Assembly: GCF_001659605.2 (NCBI RefSeq)
Contig: NC_035177.2
Coordinates: 7,503,827-7,567,826, forward strand
Length of the DNA: 64,000 nucleotides
Direction: 5' to 3'
Origin: Manihot esculenta
Taxonomy: Eukaryota; Streptophyta; Magnoliopsida; Malpighiales; Euphorbiaceae
The notes beneath the pieces are model-generated. The model was not told where the DNA came from and ran no database searches. It worked only from the letters and a program-made list of their open reading frames with translations. The position numbers and the translations under genes are program-made. Of the stretch, positions 47,391-57,913 are shown piece after piece. The stretch's first letter is position 1. The number at the start of each line of letters is the position of its first letter.

Positions 47391-48361
47391 GGTACACAAA
47401 GCCAGCCGCAGGAGACTCTCTCCCACCACTCTCCACGTTTTTGCAACACCAAGCACGCAAGTCTCTCATCCGGCTCCATCTTCTTCTTCTTTTCTTTTAT
47501 TTTTGGTTTTGATTCAGCCATGAGTGGCTGAAGCCTTTTTATCTAGTTGAAGATTGGTTGAAAATAAGGTTGTTTAATGGGTTGTGAGATCTGAACACAC
47601 ATTGTTTGTCTTTTGGTTATTCAATATTCATACAGTTCATGCTTGATTTCTATTATTACTTTGTTGTTTTGATCAAATTGGCCACTTGATTCTTGATTGC
47701 AAGGTAATTAATTGTTAGTTTGGATAATTTTAAGTCCGTAATTGCTTGAATTGTTCAAACATAAGAACACTTGGTGTAACAACTAAGGAATTGTATCATC
47801 TAGCAACATCTCATGCGTTTGAGTAGTTAGGATTGGATATCTCTCTTTCTTCATGCAATTGACAATTGTTTGATGCCTAAGGCCCAAGGACGTTCCTTGG
47901 CAATCTGATAATTAGTAATTAATTAGAGGATGTTCCCTAATTGATTTAATCATAAGGAGAGACATGGCGGTGAGAAGCGTCTTCCATCTCCATAACTAAT
48001 CTATTGAATCAACCTAAGGAACATAAGTTTCAATGATCAATCCGAACAACCAAAGTGGATCCATCTCTTCAACTAGACTTTTTTCATATTGATTTCACCT
48101 TTATTTTAATTATCTGCTTATTTAATTGCTTTCAGTAGTTTTAACAAATCAAATCTAAAACCCCCTATTTTTTACTTTTCATGCACTTTTATTTCACTTG
48201 CTTTCAGTTTATTCGTTCTCAGTGCGTTCTACTGGTCTTGATAAGGAAGGTTGGTAAGTTTACAATTCTCTGTGGATTCGATCCTTTACCACTATCTGCA
48301 GTATTAATATTGTTGATAACCGGAAAGGTTATTTTTGACAGGCTTCGACAACCGCGAGTCA

Positions 48362-48800
48362 AGTACACATAAAATAATAAGATGCGCCTTCAGATACCAA
48401 GGGAGAAAAGACGGAATAACGGCCTGTTAGTTGTTTTTTCCTTTTTTTGTTTTCCTCTCTTCCTGTTGTACTGTACTTGTCAAAATTTTGTCCTACATGC
48501 ACGCGTGGGGAAACGAATTGTGGGTGCGGTCTTCGAGCTCGTTTCGCGTCCAATACGTCCAGAATATTATGGGAGAAAGAAGAGGTTGTTGCATAAGTTA
48601 TAAAGGGTTCCAATATAAAAGAATACGTTAGAGAGAAATGCAGAAATTGTAGTTTTTAGTTGCAGGTTAGCGTACGTAGGCTTTTTTTTTTTAAGCTAAA
48701 AACATTTAAAGCAAAACAAAAAGGAAAAATACAAAACGGGATATATGAAAATGCTACAGCCTGTAATAAACCTTGAGTAAAGTAAACGAGCCACCTGACA
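48362..48800. other. Host intergenic DNA upstream of polygalacturonase
   Basis: About 440 bases with no resemblance to either retroelement family and no convincing frame. It contains an A-rich stretch near 48700-48745. It presumably holds what remains of the promoter of the downstream gene; an Athila-like LTR has cut it off on the left. Confidence 0.5.
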
Positions 48801-48808
48801 TATAAAAG
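48801..48808 (+). promoter_or_regulatory. TATA box of polygalacturonase gene
   Basis: TATAAAAG about 98 bases before the start codon at 48899, in CACCTGACATATAAAAGG. A start near 48830 would leave a leader of about 70 bases. An ATG at 48828 lies at the predicted start point and is out of frame. Confidence 0.55.
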
Positions 48809-48898
48809 GCCTTATAGAGGAGGAGAAATGCACAAACATTTAGAAATCAATATAGTCTGTAGATATCGAAAGAGAGGAAGCGCCTTGAAAAGAGAGAT

Positions 48899-50364
48899 AT
48901 GGGTTCCAAGGTACATGAGTGCACAACATATTTGTTGTTACTGTTTACCTTTACCAGCGGAGCTCAGCCCAATACCTTTGATGTCACAAAATATGGTGCG
49001 AAGGAGGGGTCGGATATCCCTAAGGTATGAAAGTAAACTCGATTCTCGATATCGCGACGGTATCTCATAGATTATTATAGTCAAGTCTTTCATCGCCGTT
49101 TTCGTTTTTAGGCTTTACTGAGTGCGTGGAAGGGGGCTTGTGGAGCAGCGGGTTCTGGCAAAGTCGTGATACCAAAAGGGAAGTACTCATTGGGCGTGGT
49201 GGATTTGGTAGGCCCTTGCAAGGGTGCCATGCATCTTCAAGTGGAAGGAACGTTGGTGGCGCCAGCAAAAGCTAGCCAGCACCACAAGAATAGCTGGGTC
49301 ACATTGAGATACCTGGACCGATTAACGGTATTCGGTGGTGGGGCCTTCGACGGCCAAGGAGAAATTGCTTGGCAGCGGAAGTACTATGGCGACAGATGCA
49401 AGACAACACTTCCAGTTGTAAGAAAATCCAAACACTGCTTTACACATCAACGGCCATTCATAGGCCCGTTCATGGCAGTAATGCTAACTACGTTTTCTGT
49501 GCGTAACTGTTCTATCAAAACTGTATCAGAACCTAAGGTTTGACTTCGTCACCAACAGCATAGTCGAGGACGTGACTTCCATAGATAGCAAGCAGTTCCA
49601 CATCAATCTCCTCGGCAGCAAAAACCTTACCTTCCAGCGGTTTTCGGTGAAAGCACCGGGGCATAGTCCCAACACAGATGGAATTCACATTGGACGGTCG
49701 GAGCATATTAACATTATTAATTCAAACATTATCACCGGTGATGACTGCATCTCCTTTGGCCGGGGGAGCAAGCAAGTACGAATCACAAACGTAAGGTGCG
49801 GACATGGGCATGGCATTAGTATTGGAAGTTTAAGAAAGTACGAGAAGGAAGAACCTGTGTCTGGAATTTATGTGAAGAATTGCACAATATACGACACTGA
49901 CAATGGCGTGAGAATTAAGACTTGACCCGCATTGCATGGTGGCAGTGTGTCGAATATCCATTTCGAGGATATCGTCATGCAAAACGTCAGCAATCCCTTC
50001 ATTATAGATCAAATGTACTGCCCGCATAAACTATGCAATCGCAAGGTAACTTTTTAATTTTTATTTTTTCATAACAAGAAGGAGAATTTATATATATGGG
50101 TGTGTTACAATTATGCTAAAATATTGCGACTTTTTCCAGAAGCCATCAAAAGTTAAAATAAGCGACGTCAGCTTCAAGAATATTCGAGGATCGTCAAGAA
50201 CGCCCACAACCGTTCAATTGACATGCAGCAGCAGCGTACCATGCAAGAACATTGAACATTCTAACGTTAACCTCCAGTACACCGGATATAAGGGTCCTGC
50301 AAAATCTATTTGTACAAATGTTAAGCCTAAGATTATAGGAAAGTTGATTCTGAGAGGATGTTAA
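48899..50364 (+). pseudogene. Plant polygalacturonase (GH28), four exons, one nonsense codon
   Basis: Pectin-cleaving secreted enzyme of glycoside hydrolase family 28. Exons inferred from family alignment and GT-AG sites: 48899-49024, 49112-49417, 49530-50045 and 50140-50364; all introns are phase 0 (87, 112 and 94 bases). The joined frame would be 390 codons, normal for the short, exo-type polygalacturonases. Residues 1-23 look like a signal peptide (MGSKVHECTTYLLLLFTFTS), then FDVTKYGAK. The four catalytic motifs are present in exon 3: NTD (192-194), GDDC (214-217), GHG (237-239) and RIK (272-274). Codon 276, Trp in the family motif RIKTW, is TGA (49923-49925), which would remove the last 115 residues. 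Everything else is open, so the defect is recent or could be a sequencing error or a null allele. The GDGS that usually follows CIS is GRGS. Gene-internal short ORFs (49166, 49572, 50113) are its exons. Confidence 0.88.
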
Positions 50365-50476
50365 TGCACTCACTTGTTGATTGTTAATTTAAACGGAGAA
50401 TGTTTTTCATTTGTCTGACACACAGTATAGTAATTTTACAAGACTATCATTACACTTTTTAAATTTAAATGAACAT
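50365..50476 (+). other. 3' flank of polygalacturonase
   Basis: 112 AT-rich bases between the stop codon and a Tekay LTR, ending GAACAT. No AATAAA is present; the natural 3' end of the gene may have been split by the insertion. Confidence 0.5.
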
Positions 50477-50658
50477 TGTAACGACCCCAAAATGGACCGT
50501 CACCGGCGCTAGGATTCAGGTCGGCTTAAGGCCGCCAGAACCCGTAGCAAGCCTGCTATACTCTCTGTGAACCTGTAAAACTCATACATGATCATACATT
50601 TTCTGTGAAAATAAAAACTCTTTGCTGAACCAAGGCTTAACCTGTGCATGCACTATCC

Positions 50659-50699
50659 CTGTACTCTGTACTCTGTACTCTGTACTCTGTACTCTGTAC
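50659..50699 (+). repeat. CTGTACT microsatellite in LTR
   Basis: About six tandem copies of the heptamer. Related LTRs have fewer: about two at 9308 and three or four, interrupted, at 17920-17960 and 58095-58125. Confidence 0.8.
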
Positions 50700-51107
50700 C
50701 CCTGACTAGAGCTTGCTCTAGATGGGTTAACTCATACCTGTTAAGCCTGGTTTTTCTCATACAGACAAAAAACAACATAGATACATACCAGATCATGTAC
50801 AACACATACATCACTAAGTCAAGCACATGTCTACCTTTAGACACACAATTATTACATTTCTTTCAGATTACATGTCCACTCTAAGCTATTACAATTCTCT
50901 TTACTCTTTCCGTACTCTGCTGGACTGTCCCTGTACACTGTACACTGAACCTGCAAAACTGGGGTTAAGGGAGTGGGATGAGCTCTATAGCCCAGTGAGT
51001 AGAACAGTAAAATATCTCAGTAAAACATGATCTCATGAAATGCGTCATAACACAGATAAACCACATCAAGAGTAAACCTGTCACCACATAGTCCCAGTAA
51101 CTCTGTG

Positions 51108-51291
51108 CCAGGGCGTAGAATCGAGCACCTGGTCTTCCTGTCATATATGTATATGTGTATATAACACCTCTGTACTTACCATTGCCAGGGCGTAGTCAAA
51201 GGCTCCTGGTCTTTACTATAAACCTGCCAGGGCGTAGTCAAAGGCTCCTGGACTTCGCTATACCTGCCAGGGCGTAGTCAAAGGCTCCTGG
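51108..51291 (-). repeat. CCAGG...CCTGG tandem hairpin units in LTR
   Basis: Four units. Three have the loop GGCGTAGTCAAAGGCT (plus strand) and the first has a different loop ending CGAGCA, exactly as in the LTRs at 15885 and 57914. Confidence 0.7.
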
Positions 51292-52682
51292 ACTTCCTGT
51301 CTGTGACTATTGGATCATTCAGCATTTACTCACATCAACAGATAACTATGCAATGCAACATATTCGTGGATACTAATGCACATAACCTACAATATACTCA
51401 TGATGCATGACTGATGCTACAAGCATTTCATGTTCCAATAAAAAGATTAAGTTTAGTTCCACTCACCTCTGGCTAACTGGACTGACTGACTGAGCAGGCT
51501 CTGAAAACTCTGGAGCAGTACTCACTGCTGCTCTCTCTGGTTCCTCTGGTCTGTACAGATACAGATAAACTCAAATGAGGGACCAAAGTAGCTTATGACC
51601 AACTCTATGAAACTTCCCCAGACTCCCCTTAAACTCACTCTCAACCTCATGCAAAGCATGCAAAGGAAGGCTGGACAGAACACGTTCGGCGGCAGGTTCG
51701 GCGGCCGAATGTCTTCTCCAGAGACGAAACTCAAGCACCTTCGGCGGCACCTTCGGCGGCCGAAGGCTCCAAACAGAGCTGAACATGCAAAACTCACGGG
51801 GGCAAGCTGTGGCAGCCTAAGCCACCATGCAAGAGGTTCGGCGGCCGAATGAACCTTCGGCTGCCGAACCTGAGTTCATCCAGAACTCAGCTTCAACGGC
51901 AAACCATCTTCTCCTTCCCTTCAATCTCTCAAAACATGCACACTCAACTCCTCAATACACATATACTCATGTATATGTACCAAGGGGTCCAAAGCTATCT
52001 AAAAACCCCAACAAAACACATCAAACATACACAAAATCATATCTACATGCATAAATCATCAAAATCACTACTTCTCACCCTAGAGCATGCATCTCACTCT
52101 AAAACTCCCTTAAAACCTTCAGAAAACATAGCAACAGGGCAAAAACATCACTTACCTCCTGTAATAAGAAGATGAGCACACTGAACAAAAGGAAACGGAC
52201 CAACTTCCTTCACTCTCTCAAACTCTTTTGTTTTTCGTCAAAGCTTTCAACACCTTAGAACACACACTCATCTTCTGCATGAGCAGCTAATACCACTTGC
52301 AGATGAGTCATGAGAGACGTGGCCTGCTCTAGGGCAAGAATCTGAGGCCAACATCTGTCAAACTACATGACTCAGCTGGCTGGCCACCTCAGCGTCGGCT
52401 GCCCAATCGCATGCAAACTCATGCAACATTCGGGGGCCGAACTTGTACTTTGGAAGCCGAACCTTGAGCACTTTCGGCGGCCGAACTTACCTTCGGCGGC
52501 CGAACTTGGCTCATCTGCCTTTGTTCAGTTCAACTCAAACCTTAATTCCATTTGACTTTACCATACTAACACACATCACAACACATAGTAAAACATCAAT
52601 CCTACCCTCCTCTAGAAATCCGACACCCTGGACTCCACCGGACGACAGGAATTCCGATGCCGAAGTCTAGCCGGGTATTACA

Positions 52683-52718
52683 TTCTCCCCTCCTTAAGAC
52701 CATTCGTCCTCGAATGTT
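52683..52718 (-). promoter_or_regulatory. Polypurine tract and conserved hairpin
   Basis: The complement of TTCTCCCCTCCTTAAG is the purine tract. The hairpin at 52699-52718 has a single mismatch in one arm (ACCATTCG). Confidence 0.75.
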
Positions 52719-52756
52719 CTAAAACCAAATAACACATGAAACGGAGGAAACGAACC

Positions 52757-55700
52757 TTAAAACAAATATGGATACTGCTGAAGCATCGACTCTCGCGTCT
52801 CCCAGGTGCACTCTTCTAGGTTATGGTGGTTCCATAGAACTTTCACCATCGGAATCCCCTTGTTCCTTAGCTGTCTGATCTGCGTGTCCAGAATCCGCAC
52901 TGGCTGCTCTATATAGGTGAGATCTGTATGAATCTCCACCTCAGGCTCACTCAGAACCTGATTCGGATCTGACACAAACTGCCGTAGCATAGAAACATGA
53001 AATACCGGGTGAATCCTCTCCATAGAAGCAGGCAAATCTAGCTTATACGACACATTTCCGATCCTCTGCAAAATTTCAAAGGGTCCAATGTACCGTGGAG
53101 CTAATTTACCCTTCTTTCCAAACCGAACCACTCCTTTCATTGGAGACACTTTCAGCAATACCATATTACCCTCCTGAAACTCTAATTGTTTTCTGCGAAC
53201 GTCTGCATAACTTTTTTGTCTACTCTGCGCTGTCCTGATTCGATCTCTGATCACGGGCACTACTCGACTAGTAATCTCTACTAACTCTGGCCCTGCAAGA
53301 GCCTTCTCTCCTATCTCTTCCCAACAAACAGGGGATCTGCACTTCCTCCCATACAAAGCTTCATAAGGAGCCATCCCAATGCTAGCATGATGGCTGTTAT
53401 TGTAGGCAAACTCCACCAAAGGTAGATGCTGCCTCCAAGAACCGCCAAAGTCTAACACACACAGTCGAAGCATATCCTCGATGGTCTGGATGGTCCTTTC
53501 TGACTGTCCATCAGTTTGTGGGTGGAAAGCAGTGCTAAACTCTAATCTCGTGCCCATCGCACTCTGCAGACTTCGCCAAAATCTAGAGGTAAACTGTGGT
53601 CCTCTATCTGACACAATCGACACTGGAATACCATGTAATCTTACTATTTCATCCAGATAGACCTGTGCCAACTTATCCACAGAATAGTTACTCCGAACTG
53701 GAAGAAAATGAGCAGCTTTCGTGAGTCTGTCCACAATCACCCATATAGAGTCTATCCTGTTGGACGCTGCTGGTAAACCCACTACAAAATCCATGGCTAA
53801 ATTCTCCCATTTCCATTCTGGAATCGGCAATGGGTTAAGCATTCCTGCTGGTTTCTGATGCTCTAGTTTCACCCTCTGGCAAACTTCACAAGCTGTCACA
53901 AATTGCGCCACTTCTTTCTTCATAGCTGGCCACCAATAAACTCTTTTCAAATCCTGATACATCTTGGTGGCTCCTGGGTGAACACTATACCTCGCATTAT
54001 GAGCTTCCCTCATAATGTCTTCCTTCACACTGCCCCTATCTGGTACACAAAGTCGACTCCCATAACGAAGGATCCCTTTGCTGTCAAAATGAAACTCTGC
54101 ACTGTTGCCTGACTGAACAGTCCTGGCAATTTTCATCAACTCAGGGTCCTCATGCTGTCTCTGAGCTATCTGCTCCAGAAACACAGGTGTCACTCTCATC
54201 TGTGCTATCAACGCACCTGTACCAGACAACTCTAACTGTAATCCCTCTTCTAAGAGCTTGTACAGCTCCATCACAACTGGTCTCCGCTCTGCTGCTATAT
54301 GGGATAAACTGCCTAGTGACTTCCGGCTTAGGGCGTCTGCCACAACATTCGCCTTACCCGGATGATACTGGATCTTACAATCATAATCACTGAGCAATTC
54401 GACCCATCTTCTCTGCCGCAAATTCAGTTCTCTCTGACTTAAGATGTACTGTAAACTCTTGTGATCAGTGAAGATCTCGCATTTAACCCCGTAGAGGTAA
54501 TGCCGCCACATCTTAAGTGCAAAGATAACTGCTGCCATCTCGAGGTCATGGGTAGGGTAATTCAACTCGTGCTTTTTCAACTGTCTAGAAGCATAAGCGA
54601 TTACTCTATCACTCTGCATCAATACACAACCCAATCCCACTCGAGATGCATCGCAGAACACTATGAAATCCTCATGACTGACAGGCAGAGCTAACACTGG
54701 TGCTGTTGTCAATCTCTTCTTGAGCTCTTCAAAACTCTCTTCACACTGGTCTGACCAGATAAACTTCTGGTTCTTCTGAGTCAATTTGGTCATAGGAGCT
54801 GCTATCTCTGAGAAGTTCTGAACGAACCTCCTGTAGTAACCTGCCAGTCCCAGAAAGCTTTTAATCTCAGTCACTGTCGTGGGTCTGGGCCAGTTAGCTA
54901 CAGCCTCTATCTTCTTGGGGTCTACCTCAATACCCTCTGCTGATACTACATGTCCCAAGAAGGCAATGCTCCGTAACCAAAACTCACACTTTGAGAACTT
55001 GGCATATAAACCATGCTCTCTCAGTGTCTGCAACACTATCCTCAGATGCTGGGCATGCTCCTCTGCATCTCTGGAATACACTAAGATATCATCGATAAAC
55101 ACAATGACAAAGTGATCAAGAAACTCACTGAATACCCTGTTCATGAGATCCATAAATGCTGCAGGGGCGTTAGTCAACCCGAACGACATCACTAAGAACT
55201 CATAATGCCCATATCTGGTCCGGAAAGCTGTCTTAGGCACATCTGCCTCGCTGACTCTCAACTGATGATACCCAGATCTCAGATCTATTTTCGAGAAACA
55301 ACCTGCTCCAGCTAGCTGGTCAAATAGATCATCAATCCTAGGTAGAGGATACCTATTCTTGATAGTGACCTTGTTCAACTGTCTGTAGTCGATACAAAGT
55401 CTAAGGGATCCATCCTTCTTTCTGACAAAAAGCACTGGAGCACCCCAAGGTGAGGTACTAGGGCGGATGAAACCCTTATCTACCAAGTCCTGCAACTGTT
55501 CTTTCAACTCTGTTAACTCAGCTGGCGCCATCCTGTAGGGAGGAATAGAGATAGGTCTGGTACCTGGCAGTAATTCAATTTCAAACCCTATTTCCTTATC
55601 AGGTGGTAGTCCTGGCAAATCGTCTGGGAACACATCGAGAAACTCTCGAACTACTGGTACTGTGGCTGGTTCCCTCACCTGACTGTCTAGCTCTCTCACA

Positions 55701-57493
55701 TGAGCTAGAAACCCCTGACAACCCCTCCTAAGCAAACGACGAGCCTGAAGGGCTGAAATCATACCTCTGGGTGTACCTCTCCTGTCTCCTCTGAAGACAC
55801 ACTCTGACCCATCCTGGTCTCTGAGACTCACTAACTTCTCTCGACAGTCCAACGTAGCACCATATGCAGATAGCCAATCCATCCCTAGAATGACATCAAA
55901 ATCTGTCAAGTCTAGAACCACAAGGTCAGCTGGAAGGCATCTACCCTCTATGAATACTGGACTGAAACGACAGACTGACACTGCCACTGATGGGTCACAT
56001 CTAGGTCCACTGACCCAGAGAGGATACTCTAACTCAGAACTGATCAAACCCAATCGCTCTATGGCTCTCGAAGCAATAAAGGAATGAGAAGCACCGGGGT
56101 CCATCAAAGCATACACATCTGAACACCCAATGATGAGATTACCTGACACCACTGTGTTCGACGTGTTAGCCTCCTCCTGTGTCACTGTGAAAATCCGTGC
56201 TGGGGCTACCGAATTTCCACCTCGGGAACCTGCTGCTGAAGTAGAGGCTACCCCTCTCCCTCTACCTCTGCCACTAGTCTGAGGCATGACTGGAGCTGCT
56301 GGCCGTACAACTGGCTGTACCACACTGCCAGAACTCATCTGCTGGGATGGTGCAAAAGTCATCTGCGGACAATCCCGAGCAATATGCCCTTCCTGTCCAC
56401 AGCGAAAACAAGCTGAAGATCCCAACCGACAAACTCCTCCATGTGGTTTTCCGCATCGTCTGCAGACTGGAGCTGTGCCAGAGCTTGAGCCACTACCTAT
56501 TCCCAGACCTGACTTGACTTTACTCCAGAACCCTTTCCTTGTTCCTCTCGCTCTATCCCATCTCTTACTGCCTGTCGAACCTGAACTGGGGGCCTTAGAA
56601 CCCGAAGCCTGTGCCTTTGACTGTTTCTGACTCTTAGCACTAGCTTCCATCTTCCTAGCTGCATCTATAATAGAGTGAAAACTCTCCTTTTCTGCTGGAA
56701 GGATCAAAGAAGAATACCTGGGATGAAGTCTCATGGTATATCTCCTTGCTTTCTTCTGATCAGTATCATAGGCCTGACCCACGTACTGAAGCAGATCTAA
56801 GAACTTATCTGTGAACTCATCAACAGTCATCTCATCTGTTTGTCTCAGCTGTTCAAACTCAATTATCTTCATCTCTCGGGAACTGTCAGGAAAAGCCCAC
56901 CCTGCAAACTCATTGGCGAACTCTCCCCATGACATGCTGTCCATTCTAGGCTCCACATAATTCTTAAACCATTCTCTGGCTTTCCTGCATTTTAATGTGA
57001 AACCTGCCATCTCAATGGCTCTCCTATCATCTGCTCCCAATTCGCTGGTAATCATCCTAACTGCTCTGAGGTAATCAAATGGATCATCTCCCGTGTTGTA
57101 TTTAGGAGCATCCAATTTCAAGTACTCCGTCATTTGGACTTTACCTCCAGATGAGCTAGGTTCATGTCTGTCAACAACAGGGGCTACTGGTTCTGGTGGT
57201 AGTACTAGTTCATTTGGTTCTAGGTGTGCTGCACTTAGATGGGTAGGGGAAGATGGATACATAGGATATGGTGGATATGATGGGTAATAGTGAGGATATG
57301 GCATATATGGCATGTATGTAGGATATGGGTCAAATCGAGAGTACTCCGACATCGCCTCCATCGGATACTCTGGCTCCGGAAACAAGGATGGATAACCAAA
57401 ACCTGAGGCCTGAGCACCTCCCTGCGACTCTCCCATACCTTCCTCAAAACTGCCTATACCCATGCTATCATCTCCAGACTGATCAATCTCCAT
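52757..57493 (-). CDS. gag-pol: Tekay chromovirus gag-pol polyprotein, near full length
   Basis: A 1578-residue open frame encoding all transposition functions. Order: Pro/Tyr-rich Gag segment (about 55-82), capsid-like region (118-285), zinc knuckles (344-355 and 362-375), Arg/Gly linker, protease with Asp465 in DPGAS, RT with Asp801-Asp802 in IDDILVYS, RNase H with Asp948 and Asp1053, integrase HHCC (His1165, His1172, Cys1202, Cys1205) and catalytic Asp1235, Asp1296, Glu1332 (exactly D,D35E), and a C-terminal chromodomain (about 1525-1578) ending YPYLF. The chromodomain and primer site place it in Tekay/Del. The apparent start at 57493 is internal: a one-base deletion near 57505-57511 separates it from the first 60-odd Gag codons. 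Ser770 in RT replaces Pro of the usual MPFGLT motif. It may be inactive for either reason. Confidence 0.9.
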   Translation of the reverse strand: MEIDQSGDDSMGIGSFEEGMGESQGGAQASGFGYPSLFPEPEYPMEAMSEYSRFDPYPTYMPYMPYPHYYPSYPPYPMYPSSPTHLSAAHLEPNELVLPPEPVAPVVDRHEPSSSGGKVQMTEYLKLDAPKYNTGDDPFDYLRAVRMITSELGADDRRAIEMAGFTLKCRKAREWFKNYVEPRMDSMSWGEFANEFAGWAFPDSSREMKIIEFEQLRQTDEMTVDEFTDKFLDLLQYVGQAYDTDQKKARRYTMRLHPRYSSLILPAEKESFHSIIDAARKMEASAKSQKQSKAQASGSKAPSSGSTGSKRWDRARGTRKGFWSKVKSGLGIGSGSSSGTAPVCRRCGKPHGGVCRLGSSACFRCGQEGHIARDCPQMTFAPSQQMSSGSVVQPVVRPAAPVMPQTSGRGRGRGVASTSAAGSRGGNSVAPARIFTVTQEEANTSNTVVSGNLIIGCSDVYALMDPGASHSFIASRAIERLGLISSELEYPLWVSGPRCDPSVAVSVCRFSPVFIEGRCLPADLVVLDLTDFDVILGMDWLSAYGATLDCREKLVSLRDQDGSECVFRGDRRGTPRGMISALQARRLLRRGCQGFLAHVRELDSQVREPATVPVVREFLDVFPDDLPGLPPDKEIGFEIELLPGTRPISIPPYRMAPAELTELKEQLQDLVDKGFIRPSTSPWGAPVLFVRKKDGSLRLCIDYRQLNKVTIKNRYPLPRIDDLFDQLAGAGCFSKIDLRSGYHQLRVSEADVPKTAFRTRYGHYEFLVMSFGLTNAPAAFMDLMNRVFSEFLDHFVIVFIDDILVYSRDAEEHAQHLRIVLQTLREHGLYAKFSKCEFWLRSIAFLGHVVSAEGIEVDPKKIEAVANWPRPTTVTEIKSFLGLAGYYRRFVQNFSEIAAPMTKLTQKNQKFIWSDQCEESFEELKKRLTTAPVLALPVSHEDFIVFCDASRVGLGCVLMQSDRVIAYASRQLKKHELNYPTHDLEMAAVIFALKMWRHYLYGVKCEIFTDHKSLQYILSQRELNLRQRRWVELLSDYDCKIQYHPGKANVVADALSRKSLGSLSHIAAERRPVVMELYKLLEEGLQLELSGTGALIAQMRVTPVFLEQIAQRQHEDPELMKIARTVQSGNSAEFHFDSKGILRYGSRLCVPDRGSVKEDIMREAHNARYSVHPGATKMYQDLKRVYWWPAMKKEVAQFVTACEVCQRVKLEHQKPAGMLNPLPIPEWKWENLAMDFVVGLPAASNRIDSIWVIVDRLTKAAHFLPVRSNYSVDKLAQVYLDEIVRLHGIPVSIVSDRGPQFTSRFWRSLQSAMGTRLEFSTAFHPQTDGQSERTIQTIEDMLRLCVLDFGGSWRQHLPLVEFAYNNSHHASIGMAPYEALYGRKCRSPVCWEEIGEKALAGPELVEITSRVVPVIRDRIRTAQSRQKSYADVRRKQLEFQEGNMVLLKVSPMKGVVRFGKKGKLAPRYIGPFEILQRIGNVSYKLDLPASMERIHPVFHVSMLRQFVSDPNQVLSEPEVEIHTDLTYIEQPVRILDTQIRQLRNKGIPMVKVLWNHHNLEECTWETRESMLQQYPYLF

Positions 57494-57505
57494 AGCTTCC
57501 CTCCT

Positions 57506-57693
57506 TTCTCTGATCTTTCTCCCCTCACTGTTCCTCTTCTGCTCTCGTCGACAGACCTTCTAGGGTCTATTGACGTACCTTCCCTGCTAGATCTCTGAGA
57601 CCTTGCCCGTGGCAATGCAGGAGGACGAGCAGCTGGTCTCTCATTCTCTGGTGGGACTCCAGTCAATCGAGCTGATCGACGAGTTCCTCGCAT
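57506..57693 (-). pseudogene. gag: N-terminal Gag fragment, frameshifted from the polyprotein
   Basis: Starts at the ATG at 57691-57693 (MRGTRRSAR) and matches the first 60-odd codons of the copy at 18354. The plus-strand copy has GAGGAAAGGAGGG where this one has GAGAAAGGAGGG, a one-base loss that throws the frame into a run-on ending at 57454. The copies at 8311 and 18354 keep the original frame. Confidence 0.85.
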
Positions 57694-57913
57694 CTTTACT
57701 CTGGAAACACAACATATAACATACCACTTTAGCACATAACATCACATAGCAATCATACACAGACAATACTCATGGCATAGCATAGCAAATAGGACTCAAG
57801 ACCCTATCCTAGTGGACATGATTTCCTATTGTGCTTGACCACTGCTAACCTGTCTGAGCCCAACACTGTCTCTATAGGTCCGATCATGTGAACCTAGGGC
57901 TCTGATACCAATC
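57694..57913 (-). promoter_or_regulatory. Tekay leader with primer binding site
   Basis: The complement of 57899-57911 is TTGGTATCAGAGC. The leader ends in TGTTGTGTTTCCAG just before the Gag start, as at 18341. Confidence 0.78.

Larger units (their letters stand above)
46596..48361 (+). repeat. Athila-like 3' LTR
   Basis: 1766 bases from TGATAGAGCA to GTCA. It is clearly related to 3319-4874 in its first 100 and last 800 bases (including TTCAGCCATGAGTGGCTGAA, found in both) but has an unrelated middle with the repeat GGAAAGTTTTCA and pyrimidine-rich segments, and lacks the TGTTTGCCC palindromes. Its right flank AGTAC (48362-48366) begins the host DNA upstream of the polygalacturonase gene. 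The 194-codon ORF at 46685-47269 is not credible. Confidence 0.82.
50477..52682 (-). repeat. Tekay 3' LTR
   Basis: About 2206 bases, from TGTAACGACC to TATTACA on the plus strand. CCAGG...CCTGG units lie at 51108-51291. Palindromes lie at about 51685-51870 and 52430-52505. A CTGTACT heptamer array lies at 50659-50699. Confidence 0.87.

Noticed and set aside
49166..49543. Separate small genes at 49166-49543, 49572-49925 and 50113-50364
   Set aside because: They are exons of one polygalacturonase extended into introns; the family alignment and GT-AG sites join them.
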